From a virus: a DNA stretch of 39,691 nucleotides. Below, one piece after another: positions 32,140-39,134 of the stretch (positions within the stretch are counted from its first letter, which is position 1; each line of letters starts with the position of its first letter). Below the pieces are notes generated by a model. It made no database searches, was not told the origin of the DNA, and worked only from the letters and a program-made list of their open reading frames with translations. The DNA lies in the IMG/VR virus record IMGVR_UViG_3300021085_000079, positions 1 to 39,691 of that record, one strand, 5' to 3'. Made by a program: the position numbers and the translations under genes.

Positions 32140-32848
32140 TTTTATTTTTGATGTTGATGGAACTCTTACTCCAAGCAGAGGTAAAATGGATGAAGAGTTT
32201 TCAAAGTTTTTCTTTGATTTTTGTACTTTAAATAAAGTGTATTTAGTAACAGGTAGCGATATTCAAAAAACACGAGAGCAAGTTGGAGAAGTTATTTGGG
32301 GAATGACTAAGCGCAATTATCAATGTTGTGGAAATGACGTGTGGGAACGCGGTAAGAATGTTCGTACTTCTACTTTAAAGTTACCAGATGAAATGTGGGG
32401 CTATTTAAACAAAGCAATTACTGACAGTTCATTTCCAGTTAAAAACGGACAGCATATTGAGGAACGTCCGGGTCTATATAACTTGTCTATTCCAGGAAGA
32501 AATATAGGTAATCGTACTCGAATTCAATACGTAGCATATGACAATTATACTAATGAAAGAAATAATATTGCTGCTAAGCTACGAGAGCGATTTCCATTGT
32601 TTGAATTTCAAGTCGCTGGCGAAACCGGTATAGATATTACTGCTAAAGGAAATAATAAATCACAAATTCTTGATGATTTTGATTCTTCAGATGTTATCTA
32701 TTTCTTTGGAGACAAATGTGATAAAGGTGGAAATGATCATGAAATCGCATTAGCTGTACATGATCGTGGAGGAGAAAATAGTACATATCAAGTGAATAGT
32801 TGGGAAGATACATTTTCTTATTTACAAGCTGTTAAAAATATGTTATAA
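32132..32848 (+). CDS. Phosphomannomutase, eukaryotic (HAD) type
   Basis: This 238-residue HAD-superfamily IIB protein has FIFDVDGTLTPSRGKMD (Asp7 nucleophile, Asp9), VTGSDIQK, a cap region with RPGLYNLSIPGRNIG (like the RNGMLNVSPIGR substrate motif of PMM2), ETGIDITAKGNNK and YFFGDKCDKGGNDHEIA. These are PMM hallmarks rather than those of bacterial ManB. It would interconvert mannose-6- and mannose-1-phosphate (or the glucose equivalents). The gene is translationally coupled to PEPCK. A promoter for the next gene lies in its last codons. Confidence 0.85.
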   Translation: MINFIFDVDGTLTPSRGKMDEEFSKFFFDFCTLNKVYLVTGSDIQKTREQVGEVIWGMTKRNYQCCGNDVWERGKNVRTSTLKLPDEMWGYLNKAITDSSFPVKNGQHIEERPGLYNLSIPGRNIGNRTRIQYVAYDNYTNERNNIAAKLRERFPLFEFQVAGETGIDITAKGNNKSQILDDFDSSDVIYFFGDKCDKGGNDHEIALAVHDRGGENSTYQVNSWEDTFSYLQAVKNML

Positions 32849-32849
32849 T
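32821..32849 (+). promoter_or_regulatory. Promoter TTTACA-N17-TATAAT before MazG-like gene
   Basis: TTTACA (32821-32826) and TATAAT (32844-32849) are 17 bases apart and lie inside the end of the phosphomannomutase gene, 25 bases ahead of the next ATG. Confidence 0.82.
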
Positions 32850-32874
32850 ACTTTATATAATAATGGAGAACTAA

Positions 32875-33288
32875 ATGACTAAAGTATGGTTTAATGACAT
32901 CGAGCAAATGCATAAAAAATTCGGAGTAAATGATTGGTTTGAAGCTAATAAAGATAATAAGGAATTGATGGCAAAATATCTTGCATTTCGTATGTCAATG
33001 ATTAAAGAAGAATATGACGAGACTATGGATGCTATTGAAGCAAAAGATGCTGAAGAAGTAGTTGATGGTTTAATTGATATGTGTGTATTTGCTATTGGTA
33101 CACTTGAAGTTTTAGGTGTAAATGGTAATGAGGCTTGGACAAAAGTATTTGATGCTAATATGACTAAATCTCCTGGCGTAAAGCCTGGTCGTCCTAATCC
33201 ATTTGGATTGCCTGATTTGCTTAAGCCTGAAGGATGGACTGCACCAACTCATAGAGGTAATCATGGAAGTCTCAGCGACATTCTTTAA
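32875..33288 (+). CDS. MazG-like nucleotide pyrophosphohydrolase
   Basis: This 137-residue all-alpha NTP pyrophosphatase has the metal-binding KEEYDET (Glu45, Glu46, Glu49) and the second-helix EEVVDGLIDM (Glu61, Asp64, Asp68). The phage-typical tail is MTKSPGVKPGRPNPFGLPDL and then APTHRGNHG. The family hydrolyses (d)NTP to (d)NMP + PPi. Next to dCMP hydroxymethylase and dCMP deaminase it may remove dCTP, the job of T4 gp56, or lower (p)ppGpp as proposed for cyanophage MazG. TGGAGAA precedes the ATG. Confidence 0.82.
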   Translation: MTKVWFNDIEQMHKKFGVNDWFEANKDNKELMAKYLAFRMSMIKEEYDETMDAIEAKDAEEVVDGLIDMCVFAIGTLEVLGVNGNEAWTKVFDANMTKSPGVKPGRPNPFGLPDLLKPEGWTAPTHRGNHGSLSDIL

Positions 33289-34198
33289 ATCTATATACGA
33301 TAACAAAACTAATCGTAACATGAAATTTAAAAGCTTCTCTCAATTTGAGAAGCTGTTGTATAAATTGTCTGAGATACCTCGGAAAGGAAAAAAAGATGCT
33401 GAACTTATATCACCAGCTAGTTATGTTGATGATACGACTCGGGCAAACAAAAATGTTTTGGATTGGTCAGGTTGGACTGCTGTTGATGTTGATGATCATG
33501 AGTTTAAAGGAAACCTAAAGGATGAATTATATAATCGTTTCGGCAGTTTTCATTATGTTTGCTATAGTACTGCTAGTAGTTCCGATAATCATCCAAAGTT
33601 TAGACTTGTCTTTCCAATTAAAGCAAAGATTAAATCTGATAAAATTAGACATTTTTGGTTCGCCCTCAATAAAGAACTCGGCGAAATTGGAGATGGACAA
33701 ACTAAAGATTTATCTCGAATGTATTACATCCCTGCAACGTATGCTGGCGCTAACAATTTTATATTCAGTAATAGTGGTGTGTATATTGATCCTGAGCAGT
33801 TAATATCCAAACATCCATATACTGAAAAACGAGGGTCATCATTTATGGATAGGCTTACACCTGAAATGCAAGCTCAGGTTATAGAACATCGTAAAAATAA
33901 AATGGAAAATACTAATTTTAATTGGTCTGGATATAGAGACTGTCCATTTATTAATAAGAATCATATTAAAGAATGGTTTGCTATATCTGGTATTGATAAT
34001 TCTGGTAGATACGCTATGATATATAAGATCATGGTATCAACAGCAATAAGTGCTATTAAAAAAGAATATCCAATATCGTCATATGAAATTGAACAATTAG
34101 TAAGAGAATTGGATAATGAAACAAGCCGTAGATATGAAAAACGACCATTAAATATTGAAGCTGATAGAGCTATAGAATATGCATATAAAAATGCATAA
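33263..34198 (+). CDS. Primase-polymerase (AEP/PrimPol)-like protein
   Basis: This is a 311-residue protein from the ATG after GAGGT, overlapping MazG by 26 bases. It has the order of archaeo-eukaryotic primase motifs: motif I TAVDVDDHEFK (Asp75, Asp77), motif II SSSDNHPKFRLVFPI (His110), and motif III DLSRMYYIPATY, as in PrimPol domains of VirE/RepE-type proteins. The C-terminal 90 residues (INKNHIKEWFAISGIDNSGR, SYEIEQLVREL) are helical like a PriCT domain. It would be a primer-making or gap-filling enzyme, in addition to the T4-type primase expected elsewhere. Motifs only; catalysis is unproven. Confidence 0.6.
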   Translation: MEVSATFFKSIYDNKTNRNMKFKSFSQFEKLLYKLSEIPRKGKKDAELISPASYVDDTTRANKNVLDWSGWTAVDVDDHEFKGNLKDELYNRFGSFHYVCYSTASSSDNHPKFRLVFPIKAKIKSDKIRHFWFALNKELGEIGDGQTKDLSRMYYIPATYAGANNFIFSNSGVYIDPEQLISKHPYTEKRGSSFMDRLTPEMQAQVIEHRKNKMENTNFNWSGYRDCPFINKNHIKEWFAISGIDNSGRYAMIYKIMVSTAISAIKKEYPISSYEIEQLVRELDNETSRRYEKRPLNIEADRAIEYAYKNA

Positions 34199-34213
34199 TA
34201 TTGAAAATAATCC

Positions 34214-34242
34214 TTTACATTTGCTTAAAAGTGTTATATAAA
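34214..34242 (+). promoter_or_regulatory. Promoter TTTACA-N17-TATAAA
   Basis: TTTACA (34214-34219) and TATAAA (34237-34242) are 17 bases apart, 24 bases before the ATG at 34266. The surrounding 54 bases are a near copy of 7734-7787. Confidence 0.82.
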
Positions 34243-34265
34243 GAATATAACAAAAGGAGTTACCA

Positions 34266-34454
34266 ATGAACCTATTTACTCAAACAATCGCTAATCAAAT
34301 CCCTACAGGTCTAGATCGTTACGATCAAATCTTCGCTGCTAAGAGACTTATCCTTGCATCAGACTCTCCTCTTCTAGCTACATGCAGAGAGACTCTAGAA
34401 GAAATCGAAGAAATCATCTTTCAACGAGACAGAAAGGAATTGCCAGATGCATAA
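34266..34454 (+). CDS. Hypothetical small early protein
   Basis: This 62-residue protein lies behind AAAGGAG (34253-34259) and its own early promoter. It is helical (MNLFTQTIANQIPTGLDRYD, LATCRETLEEIEEIIFQRDR) with no known motif. Codon use is more C-rich than in neighbours (many CTT/CTA, ATC and TCT codons), which may mark high expression or separate origin. It starts the operon that runs to dCMP deaminase. It overlaps the next gene by 8 bases (ATGCATAA). Confidence 0.65.
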   Translation: MNLFTQTIANQIPTGLDRYDQIFAAKRLILASDSPLLATCRETLEEIEEIIFQRDRKELPDA

Positions 34455-34635
34455 AGCTGAAATTAATAATTTAGTAAAAGCTTATCTTGATAATGGTGGT
34501 AGAATTCAAAAAATTCCAACATCCAGGATCAAAAAACATACTAATTTGGAAAAACCAAATTATTATCTTAATAGAAGATCTTTATCAAAAGCAAAGGCAA
34601 ACAATGCCTATGTTTCAACAGAAAAAGGATTATAA
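34447..34635 (+). CDS. Hypothetical small basic protein
   Basis: This 62-residue lysine- and asparagine-rich protein (NLVKAYLDNGGRIQKIPTSR, PNYYLNRRSLSKAKANN) is coupled to the preceding gene. A net positive charge suggests nucleic-acid contact, but no domain is recognised. It ends one base before the next ATG, and AAAGGAT in its last codons serves that gene. Similar short basic ORFs of the LVxxYLxxGGxI type are common in T4-like phages. Confidence 0.6.
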   Translation: MHKAEINNLVKAYLDNGGRIQKIPTSRIKKHTNLEKPNYYLNRRSLSKAKANNAYVSTEKGL

Positions 34636-34636
34636 A

Positions 34637-35008
34637 ATGAAAGACAAATATTCAATTAGATTTCTGCAAAAATGTGCAGAAGTACAAATCAAAAAAAGTA
34701 ATGATTATCAAAATCCAAATTCTCGAGTAAAACAAGCTCATTATTATCCTCGAGGCTGCGCTAGTCTTCTTGATACTATGGCTGCAAAAGTTTTGCGGTT
34801 ACAATCTGTTCTTGAGGCTATGGAACTAGATCCAAACTATGAACCAAATTTCGAGTCCCTTGAAGACTCATGTGTTGATCTTACTAATTATGCGTCATTC
34901 TTTGCTGCTTATATGAATGGTGCCATTGATGGCCAGACAGATGATCGTGATTTTCTAAATCGTCCTATAGTGCCTAAAGGAAAACCAAATGAGAACGTTC
35001 AGTCTTAA
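34637..35008 (+). CDS. DUF1599 / Nmad1-type protein (nucleotide-modification associated)
   Basis: This 123-residue protein is counted from the ATG after AAAGGAT. Longer in-frame readings from 34487 would run through the previous gene. The text KKSNDYQNPNSRVKQAHYYP, LLDTMAAKVLRLQSVLEAME and LEDSCVDLTNYASFFAAYMN fits the DUF1599/Nmad1 family of small all-alpha proteins that turn up with base-modification genes in phages. The family's chemistry is not settled. It may act on modified nucleotides. It lies three to six genes upstream of gp42. Confidence 0.65.
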   Translation: MKDKYSIRFLQKCAEVQIKKSNDYQNPNSRVKQAHYYPRGCASLLDTMAAKVLRLQSVLEAMELDPNYEPNFESLEDSCVDLTNYASFFAAYMNGAIDGQTDDRDFLNRPIVPKGKPNENVQS

Positions 35009-35468
35009 AGATATAAATTTGATAGAACTCTTGGCCAAGGCAAAGGCTGAGAGTCAACTTATTTTTGATAAAGAGTCTACTCGAAAGGGTAGAACTCTTG
35101 ATGATATTACTGTTACTAGTATGTACGGTCTGGCGGCTGAACAGTTTCTTATTGAAAAATGTAATTTTACTGATAATCCTTTACCATATCAGGATGTAAT
35201 ATCTCCAGAAGGTATTGATGTTGAAGTAAAAGTAACAAAAGTTTTTAATTACATTCCTAATGTATTATATCGTTTGAAAGAAAAGCGTAAAAAGTATCCT
35301 AACTTATATCAGCCTGATTGGGTTATCATATATTTAAATGATAAAAAAACTCGTGATTATGTTTTTGCTGGTACATACAAATGGAATGGTAAAACATATG
35401 TTACTAAAGATTGGTCTTTAGAAATTGATAGAGAATTTCTTGCTAACTATGAAGGAGTAAATAATTGA
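34989..35468 (+). CDS. PD-(D/E)XK-type nuclease candidate
   Basis: This 159-residue protein has the restriction-endonuclease-like core in order. A helix with Glu51 (MYGLAAEQFLIEK) is followed by a strand pair GIDVEVKVTK giving Asp77-x-Glu79-x-Lys81, and then a third strand PDWVIIYLNDK. No DNA-recognition domain is obvious. In a phage predicted to carry hydroxymethylcytosine, an enzyme cutting unmodified host DNA is plausible (T4 uses EndoII and EndoIV). It overlaps the previous gene by 20 bases and the next by 4. Motif-based call. Confidence 0.6.
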   Translation: MRTFSLKDINLIELLAKAKAESQLIFDKESTRKGRTLDDITVTSMYGLAAEQFLIEKCNFTDNPLPYQDVISPEGIDVEVKVTKVFNYIPNVLYRLKEKRKKYPNLYQPDWVIIYLNDKKTRDYVFAGTYKWNGKTYVTKDWSLEIDREFLANYEGVNN

Positions 35469-35824
35469 AAGCTGGTAAAGTCTGGGGAATGACTGAACTC
35501 ATTGAAGCTAATGGCACTTTAGAATTTCATCGTATTGAAATGGAAGCTACAGGAGTATGCTCAAAACATCTGCATGAGTACAAATGGAATGGTTTCTATA
35601 TCGAGTCAGGAATAATGCTTGTACGCGTATGGCAAAATGATTACGATTTAATCGATGAAACTATTTTACAAGCTGGTGAATATACTAAAGTGAAACCAGG
35701 AGTTTATCATCAATTTGAATGTATTGAACCTGGTGTAGCTTTTGAGTTATACTGGGCTGAGTTTAACCACAACGATATCATAAGAGAAACTGTAGGGAGA
35801 TCGGACAATGAGAGAATTTATTAA
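35465..35824 (+). CDS. Cupin, mannose-6-phosphate isomerase-like
   Basis: This 119-residue single-domain cupin starts at TTG (overlapping the previous stop, TTGA) 7 bases after AAGGAG. The opening KVWGMTELIE resembles the KPWG start of type II mannose-6-phosphate isomerases, SKHLHEYKWNGFYIESG carries the two cupin His, PGVYHQFE is motif 2, and DIIRETVGR resembles the C-terminal DIVR..YGR. It could isomerise fructose-6- and mannose-6-phosphate, feeding the phosphomannomutase. A sugar-binding or epimerase role is equally possible. Confidence 0.65.
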   Translation: MKAGKVWGMTELIEANGTLEFHRIEMEATGVCSKHLHEYKWNGFYIESGIMLVRVWQNDYDLIDETILQAGEYTKVKPGVYHQFECIEPGVAFELYWAEFNHNDIIRETVGRSDNERIY

Positions 35825-36113
35825 TGATGCTTGGAATAGTGTCATGGATGCAGATATTAATCCTTTAAGAAATATACCAAATCTTCAAGTTAGACATTTG
35901 ATTATGCAGATACTTGCTTGGATGTGGGTATCTGTATGCTCTATGTATTTAGGAAGCATTATGTTTTGGGGTATTAACGCAATCGTTCATACATTGCTAT
36001 TAGCAGCAATTGTGATTACAGTCGGCACATTTGATACTGCAAAGCGCAATCCTAAGCTTTTTGATAGAATTGATGGATATAACGGTCGTAGAAATAATGG
36101 AGAACACGACTAA
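35808..36113 (+). CDS. Small membrane protein
   Basis: This 101-residue protein has two hydrophobic segments, about 30-54 (LIMQILAWMWVSVCSMYLGS) and 56-74 (INAIVHTLLLAAIVITVG), joined by a short turn. A charged tail follows (FDTAKRNPKLFDRIDGYNG). The N-terminal MREFINDAWNSVMDAD is amphipathic. It has no known motif. It probably lies in the host inner membrane with both ends on one side. It sits between cupin and cytidylyltransferase genes with overlaps of 17 and 1 bases. A link to envelope or lipid-linked precursors is only a guess. Confidence 0.65.
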   Translation: MREFINDAWNSVMDADINPLRNIPNLQVRHLIMQILAWMWVSVCSMYLGSIMFWGINAIVHTLLLAAIVITVGTFDTAKRNPKLFDRIDGYNGRRNNGEHD

Positions 36114-36520
36114 TGAAAGTGGGATTTACTTGTAGTACTTTTGATTTACTTCATGCTGGACATGTATCTATGCTCAGAGAAGCAAAGTCACAGTGTGACT
36201 ATTTGATCTGCGGTCTGCAAGTAGATCCTACCATCGATCGTAAAGAAAAGAATGCTCCAATTCAAAATATTGTGGAAAGACAGGTACAGCTCAATGCAAT
36301 AAAATATGTAGATGAAGTGATTATTTATTGTACAGAAAGCGATTTATGTGATATAATAAACATGTATCCAATTGATGTTAGGATACTTGGTGAAGAATAT
36401 AGGAGTAAAGATTTTACTGGTAAAGATGAATGTCGACAACGTGGTATAGATCTTTATTTTAATAAACGTGATCATCGCTTTTCAACAAGCGATCTAAGAA
36501 AGAGAGTATGTGAGCAATGA
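36113..36520 (+). CDS. Glycerol-3-phosphate cytidylyltransferase-like (TagD family)
   Basis: This 135-residue nucleotidyltransferase matches the single-domain TagD size. The catalytic motif is FDLLHAGHVSML (HxGH at 15-18 region), followed by ERQVQLNAIKYVDEVI, RILGEEYRSKDFTGKDEC, and the C-terminal FSTSDLRKR (the R/S-S-T-x-x-R motif). It transfers CMP from CTP to an alditol or sugar phosphate. Phage RB69 carries a similar gene near its cytosine-arabinosylation pathway. Here the substrate could be glycerol-3-phosphate, mannose/pentose phosphate or inositol phosphate. It is coupled by 4 bases to gp42. Confidence 0.85.
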   Translation: MKVGFTCSTFDLLHAGHVSMLREAKSQCDYLICGLQVDPTIDRKEKNAPIQNIVERQVQLNAIKYVDEVIIYCTESDLCDIINMYPIDVRILGEEYRSKDFTGKDECRQRGIDLYFNKRDHRFSTSDLRKRVCEQ

Positions 36521-37206
36521 AAATGAATTCTGTAAAAGATGTTCGTCAATTCTTTATTGATGAATTAAATGATGAAGCATTTACTATTGATAAAACTGGC
36601 GCACGCACTATTGAAATGATTGGTGCATCATTTATTGCTGATGAGCCATCTATATTTGGTAAACCGTCTCTTTCATATATTCAAAAAGAATTGGATTGGT
36701 ATGATAGCCAATCAACTAATATCTTTGATATTAATAAAGAGTCTGGCGAAGATGCTCCAGCTGCTTGGAAATATGCTGCTAATACACATGGTGAAATTAA
36801 TTCAAACTATGGTCATCTAATTTATTCGAATAAATACTATGATCAATATCAAAACGTATTGGCTGAACTAGACAAAAATCCCGATGGTAGACGTGCTTCT
36901 ATGATCTACAATCGGCCTTCTATTTGGGTGGAGTTTAACGAAAATGGAAAATCTGATTTCATTTGTACTAACGCTGTCACTTACTATATTCGTGATAATT
37001 TACTTCATTGTGTAGTCCAAATGCGGTCTAATGATGTGGTGTTTGGTTATAAGAACGATTATGCTTGGCAACGACATGTACAAAATAAATTAGTAGATGA
37101 TTTAAATAATATCTGTATAGTTAAAGATCCAGTTAGCGCTGGTATGATGATCTGGCAGGTACAAAATCTTCACGTATATGAAAGGCATTTTAATCTTGTC
37201 AAATAA
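36517..37206 (+). CDS. 42: dCMP hydroxymethylase gp42
   Basis: This 229-residue protein (T4 gp42: 246) matches closely: DKTGARTIEMIGASFIADEP, GEINSNYGHLIYS, DFICTNAV with the nucleophile Cys, QMRSNDVVFGYKNDYAWQRH, and NLHVYERHFNLV. The Asp in KNDYAW replaces the Asn of thymidylate synthases and marks dCMP as substrate. It makes 5-hydroxymethyl-dCMP from dCMP and methylene-THF, so the virion DNA is probably hmC-modified. It ends about 17 residues earlier than T4 gp42. It overlaps the dCMP deaminase gene. Confidence 0.92.
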   Translation: MKMNSVKDVRQFFIDELNDEAFTIDKTGARTIEMIGASFIADEPSIFGKPSLSYIQKELDWYDSQSTNIFDINKESGEDAPAAWKYAANTHGEINSNYGHLIYSNKYYDQYQNVLAELDKNPDGRRASMIYNRPSIWVEFNENGKSDFICTNAVTYYIRDNLLHCVVQMRSNDVVFGYKNDYAWQRHVQNKLVDDLNNICIVKDPVSAGMMIWQVQNLHVYERHFNLVK

Positions 37207-37711
37207 TTATAATGATATGAAAGATAGAGAGAATGCTCATAAAAAAAATGATAAAGCTTTTCTTGCCCGACAACATAAGTGGGATCTAAGATATTTAGAG
37301 CTAGCTAAAACTATTGCTGGATGGTCTAAAGATCCTTCAAGCCAAATTGGAGCCATTGCTGTAGGTTCAAAAGGGCAAGTCTTAGCTCAAGGATATAATG
37401 GATTTCCTCGAGGAATGCTTGATAGTCCTAACCTATATAGTAATCGAAAAGAGAAATATGTTAGAATTGTTCATGCTGAAATGAACATGATTTATAATGC
37501 ATCTTTTAATGGTGTGTGTTTAAATAAATCAACTGTTTACGTATCAGGTCTTCCTACTTGTTCTGATTGCGCAAAAGGACTTATTCAAGTAGGAGTTGCT
37601 GAACTAGTCATGCCACGGCAAAAGATTGATGAAAAATGGCATGACTCATGGCAAAGATCTAAGTCATATTACAAAGAAGCTGGTCTTAAATATAGATGGG
37701 TTAATTTGTAA
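37196..37711 (+). CDS. cd: dCMP deaminase
   Basis: This zinc deaminase of about 171 residues has WSKDPSSQIGAIAVG, ARGYNGFPRG-type text (QGYNGFPRGM), the VHAEMN catalytic motif and the zinc pair PTCSDCAKG. It converts dCMP to dUMP for dTMP synthesis. In T4 it is allosterically tuned by hm-dCTP and dTTP. The start is uncertain. TTG 37196 follows AAAGG by 10 bases and was preferred to ATG 37178 (no ribosome site, deeper in gp42) and ATG 37217. It ends the operon, and a new promoter follows in 9 bases. Confidence 0.9.
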   Translation: MSNNYNDMKDRENAHKKNDKAFLARQHKWDLRYLELAKTIAGWSKDPSSQIGAIAVGSKGQVLAQGYNGFPRGMLDSPNLYSNRKEKYVRIVHAEMNMIYNASFNGVCLNKSTVYVSGLPTCSDCAKGLIQVGVAELVMPRQKIDEKWHDSWQRSKSYYKEAGLKYRWVNL

Positions 37712-37719
37712 ACTTTTAG

Positions 37720-37748
37720 TTTACATTTTATTAAAAATGTAATATAAT
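37720..37748 (+). promoter_or_regulatory. Promoter TTTACA-N17-TATAAT before inositol-phosphate synthase
   Basis: TTTACA (37720-37725) and TATAAT (37743-37748) have an exact 17-base spacer. The predicted leader to the ATG at 37839 is about 84 bases, the longest of the early-type promoters here. Confidence 0.85.
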
Positions 37749-37777
37749 ATAATCACTAAAACTATTATAACTATAAC

Positions 37778-37809
37778 GTGAGCTACTCTGCTTATGCAGC
37801 CAATCTCAC
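37778..37809 (+). promoter_or_regulatory. Structured leader of the inositol-phosphate synthase gene
   Basis: GTGAG (37778-37782) pairs with CTCAC (37805-37809), and inside it CTGC/GCAG (37788-37791, 37796-37799) closes a TTAT loop with 5-base internal bulges. TTTAAAA follows. It could be an attenuator, a protein-binding site or part of an RNA switch. Only the pairing is seen. Confidence 0.45.
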
Positions 37810-37838
37810 TTTAAAAAACTGAAATAAAGGAAGTAAAA

Positions 37839-39134
37839 ATGAAGAAAATTAAAGTTGGTATTATTGGTGTAGGAAACTGCGCACAGTCGCTTGTTGAAGG
37901 CATGCAATATTATAATGAAAATCCAAATGATACTGTAGGTCTTATGTATCCAGATATTGGTGGATACGATACAAGCTCTGTTGAATTTGTAATTGGCTTT
38001 GACGTAGACCGTCGTAAAGTTAATCGTCCTCTTATTGAAGCTTTACGAGCAAAACCAAATTGCGCAATGAATCATGTTCAAGAAATATTAGAATCTGGAA
38101 ACAATTCACCTGGAGCTGTAGCCAAAGGCGCTCAAGTGTATTCAAGCCCAACACTTGATGGTGTTGCAGAATGGATGGAATATTACCCTGAAGAAGTATC
38201 ATTTAGAGTTGGTGCTGAATCAGCTAAGTCATTTGATGATATTGTTAGTCTTATCAAATCATCTGGTGTCGAAGTTCTTATTAATTATCTGCCAGTTGGA
38301 TCTGAAAAAGCTACTCGCTTTTATTTAGACGTTGCTCTTGCTGCTGAAGTACATTTTGTTAATTGTATTCCAACATTGATTGAAACAAAAGAAACTCAAG
38401 AAATCGAACAAAAATTTATTAATGCAGGTCTTACTTTTGTTGGATCTGATATGCGTTCAGCTTGGGGAGCATCTCGTTTATCTGAGGTATTGCAGGGTGC
38501 AATGATTGATGGTGGTTTACATGTTACATATCATACTCAAACCAATCGAATTGGTGGAGCAACCCAAGGCCGTGAACATATTCGTAATGGTGTTACATCA
38601 AACACTGACTTTATTAATATGGCTGAAAAAGAGCGTTTACATAATAAACATATCTCAAAAGAAAATGTTTTAAAAGGACAGAATACTGTCCGTGGTGTTG
38701 ACTATGCCGGTGATACACTATATGCCGGCCCATCTCTAACTGTTATGCAAAAACCAGGTGGTGATTATGTTGGATCTGATAATAAGATTGCAGATCTTGA
38801 TATTGTAGCATTTGGATTTGGTGGAGCTCGTTATACTCTTCAAGCTAGACTATCATGTCAAGACTCACCAAACTCAGGTGGTGTTGTTATATCAGCAATT
38901 CGTTTCTGTCGAGTAGCTGCTGAAATGGGAATTGTTGGCATTCTTCGTGGGCCAAGTGCTTATACACAAAAAACTCCACCTGTTCAGCTTACAACATCTG
39001 ATGCAAAGTTTGAATGTGATGCCCTTGCTCGTCGAGAGCTTACTAATATGACTCGGCCACAATTAGCTAAATCTAATCCTAAAGCTAAAGATTTGCCATA
39101 TACATACCAAGATGGAAAAACTGATTATGAATAA
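37839..39134 (+). CDS. Inositol-3-phosphate synthase (Ino1 family)
   Basis: This 431-residue NAD-dependent enzyme is of the bacterial/archaeal Ino1 type. It has a Rossmann start KVGIIGVGNCAQSLVEGMQY, VEFVIGFDVDRRKVN, LINYLPVGSEKATRFY, FVNCIPTLI, GSDMRSAWGAS, and a long core with FINMAEKERLHNKHISKE. The hallmark CQDSPNSGGVVISAIRF is followed by QKTPPVQ. It converts glucose-6-phosphate to inositol-3-phosphate. It has its own promoter and structured leader, and AAAGGAAG precedes the ATG. An 8-base overlap (ATGAATAA) links it to a HAD-like gene that could be its phosphatase. Confidence 0.9.
   Translation: MKKIKVGIIGVGNCAQSLVEGMQYYNENPNDTVGLMYPDIGGYDTSSVEFVIGFDVDRRKVNRPLIEALRAKPNCAMNHVQEILESGNNSPGAVAKGAQVYSSPTLDGVAEWMEYYPEEVSFRVGAESAKSFDDIVSLIKSSGVEVLINYLPVGSEKATRFYLDVALAAEVHFVNCIPTLIETKETQEIEQKFINAGLTFVGSDMRSAWGASRLSEVLQGAMIDGGLHVTYHTQTNRIGGATQGREHIRNGVTSNTDFINMAEKERLHNKHISKENVLKGQNTVRGVDYAGDTLYAGPSLTVMQKPGGDYVGSDNKIADLDIVAFGFGGARYTLQARLSCQDSPNSGGVVISAIRFCRVAAEMGIVGILRGPSAYTQKTPPVQLTTSDAKFECDALARRELTNMTRPQLAKSNPKAKDLPYTYQDGKTDYE

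Noticed and set aside
37750-37838. Possible tRNA or small RNA gene in the Ino1 leader
   Set aside because: The hairpin lacks cloverleaf arms, a T-loop consensus or a CCA end. It is better described as a structured leader.
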